From Apostichopus japonicus (taxonomy: Eukaryota; Echinodermata; Holothuroidea; Aspidochirotida; Stichopodidae): a stretch of 64,000 bases of DNA. The DNA is taken from contig NC_092580.1 in NCBI RefSeq assembly GCF_037975245.1, positions 13,858,501-13,922,500 of the forward strand. Direction: 5' to 3'. How positions within the stretch are numbered: the first letter of the stretch is position 1; every line of letters begins with the position of its first letter. This document shows positions 63,769 through 64,000 of the stretch, piece after piece. The translations under genes were made by a program, and so were the position numbers. The notes under the pieces are model-generated. The model saw only the letters and a list, made by a program, of their open reading frames with translations, did not search any database and was not told the origin of the DNA.

Positions 63769-64000
63769 ATGTAATGCCTATCACCTTAAATTACATTAGC
63801 TTCTTTCCTTTTAAGTTCACCATTCATATATGTGTAGTCAGTTCAGTTTGTTGCAGGATCCTGTGACATATCTTATGCAGTTGTCCACTTTTCTCGAGTT
63901 GCTTTCAGAACATCTTACTGCCAACTTCACGAGTTGTACACTTCAGTAAACTGGCATTTTATGAACAGCAACAGTTATGTCATTGTGAGATTTAATGAGT

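Larger units (their letters stand above)
63016..64000 (+). other. GNS 3' UTR and downstream DNA
   Basis: No further coding exon is visible. Two AATAAA hexamers mark possible transcript ends. Confidence 0.6.

Overview
The window is animal nuclear DNA: protein genes are split into short exons by GT-AG introns, the intergenic and intronic DNA is rich in microsatellites, minisatellites, small inverted-repeat transposons and tRNA-derived SINE-like pieces, and there are no operons. Frequent TAGGCCTA-type motifs, a SINE with an ATT tail and the gene content suggest a marine deuterostome invertebrate, most likely an echinoderm. That last step is inference; no species can be named from this sequence alone.

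Five multi-exon genes can be assembled by hand with consistent reading frames. (1) 51-4131 (+) is the 3' part of a secreted PLC-like phosphodiesterase gene, copy A. (2) 9410-22996 (+) is a second, nearly complete tandem copy B with the same exon boundaries and phases, carrying the catalytic half and ending in a hydrophobic tail that looks like a GPI-anchor signal. (3) 25787-32587 (-) is a complete 11-exon POGLUT1 (Rumi, protein O-glucosyltransferase 1) gene of 405 residues ending in KDEL. (4) 43734-49271 (+) is a five-exon gene for a lysine-rich protein of about 521 residues that I do not recognise, with two successive exons starting with the same DNDDGFIP motif. (5) 55902-63015 (+) is a complete 12-exon N-acetylglucosamine-6-sulfatase (GNS) gene of 515 residues with the CCPSR sulfatase site.

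The genes act in separate pathways rather than as one system: POGLUT1 glucosylates EGF repeats in the ER, GNS degrades heparan and keratan sulfate in the lysosome, and the PLC-like pair is predicted to act at the cell surface or outside the cell.

The rest is repeat landscape. Seven small elements with CAG...-type termini are flanked by perfect or near-perfect 8-bp target duplications (hAT-like), one larger element has a 6-bp duplication, and two cases are nested insertions. A 550-bp foldback element sits inside a 48-bp minisatellite. A perfect (CTAT)315 array fills an intron of PLC-like copy B, and 26-bp and ~30-bp minisatellites lie at 8.4 and 52.4-53.3 kb. Two POGLUT1 exons have tandemly duplicated splice acceptors. 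The region 32.6-43.7 kb has no recognisable gene.
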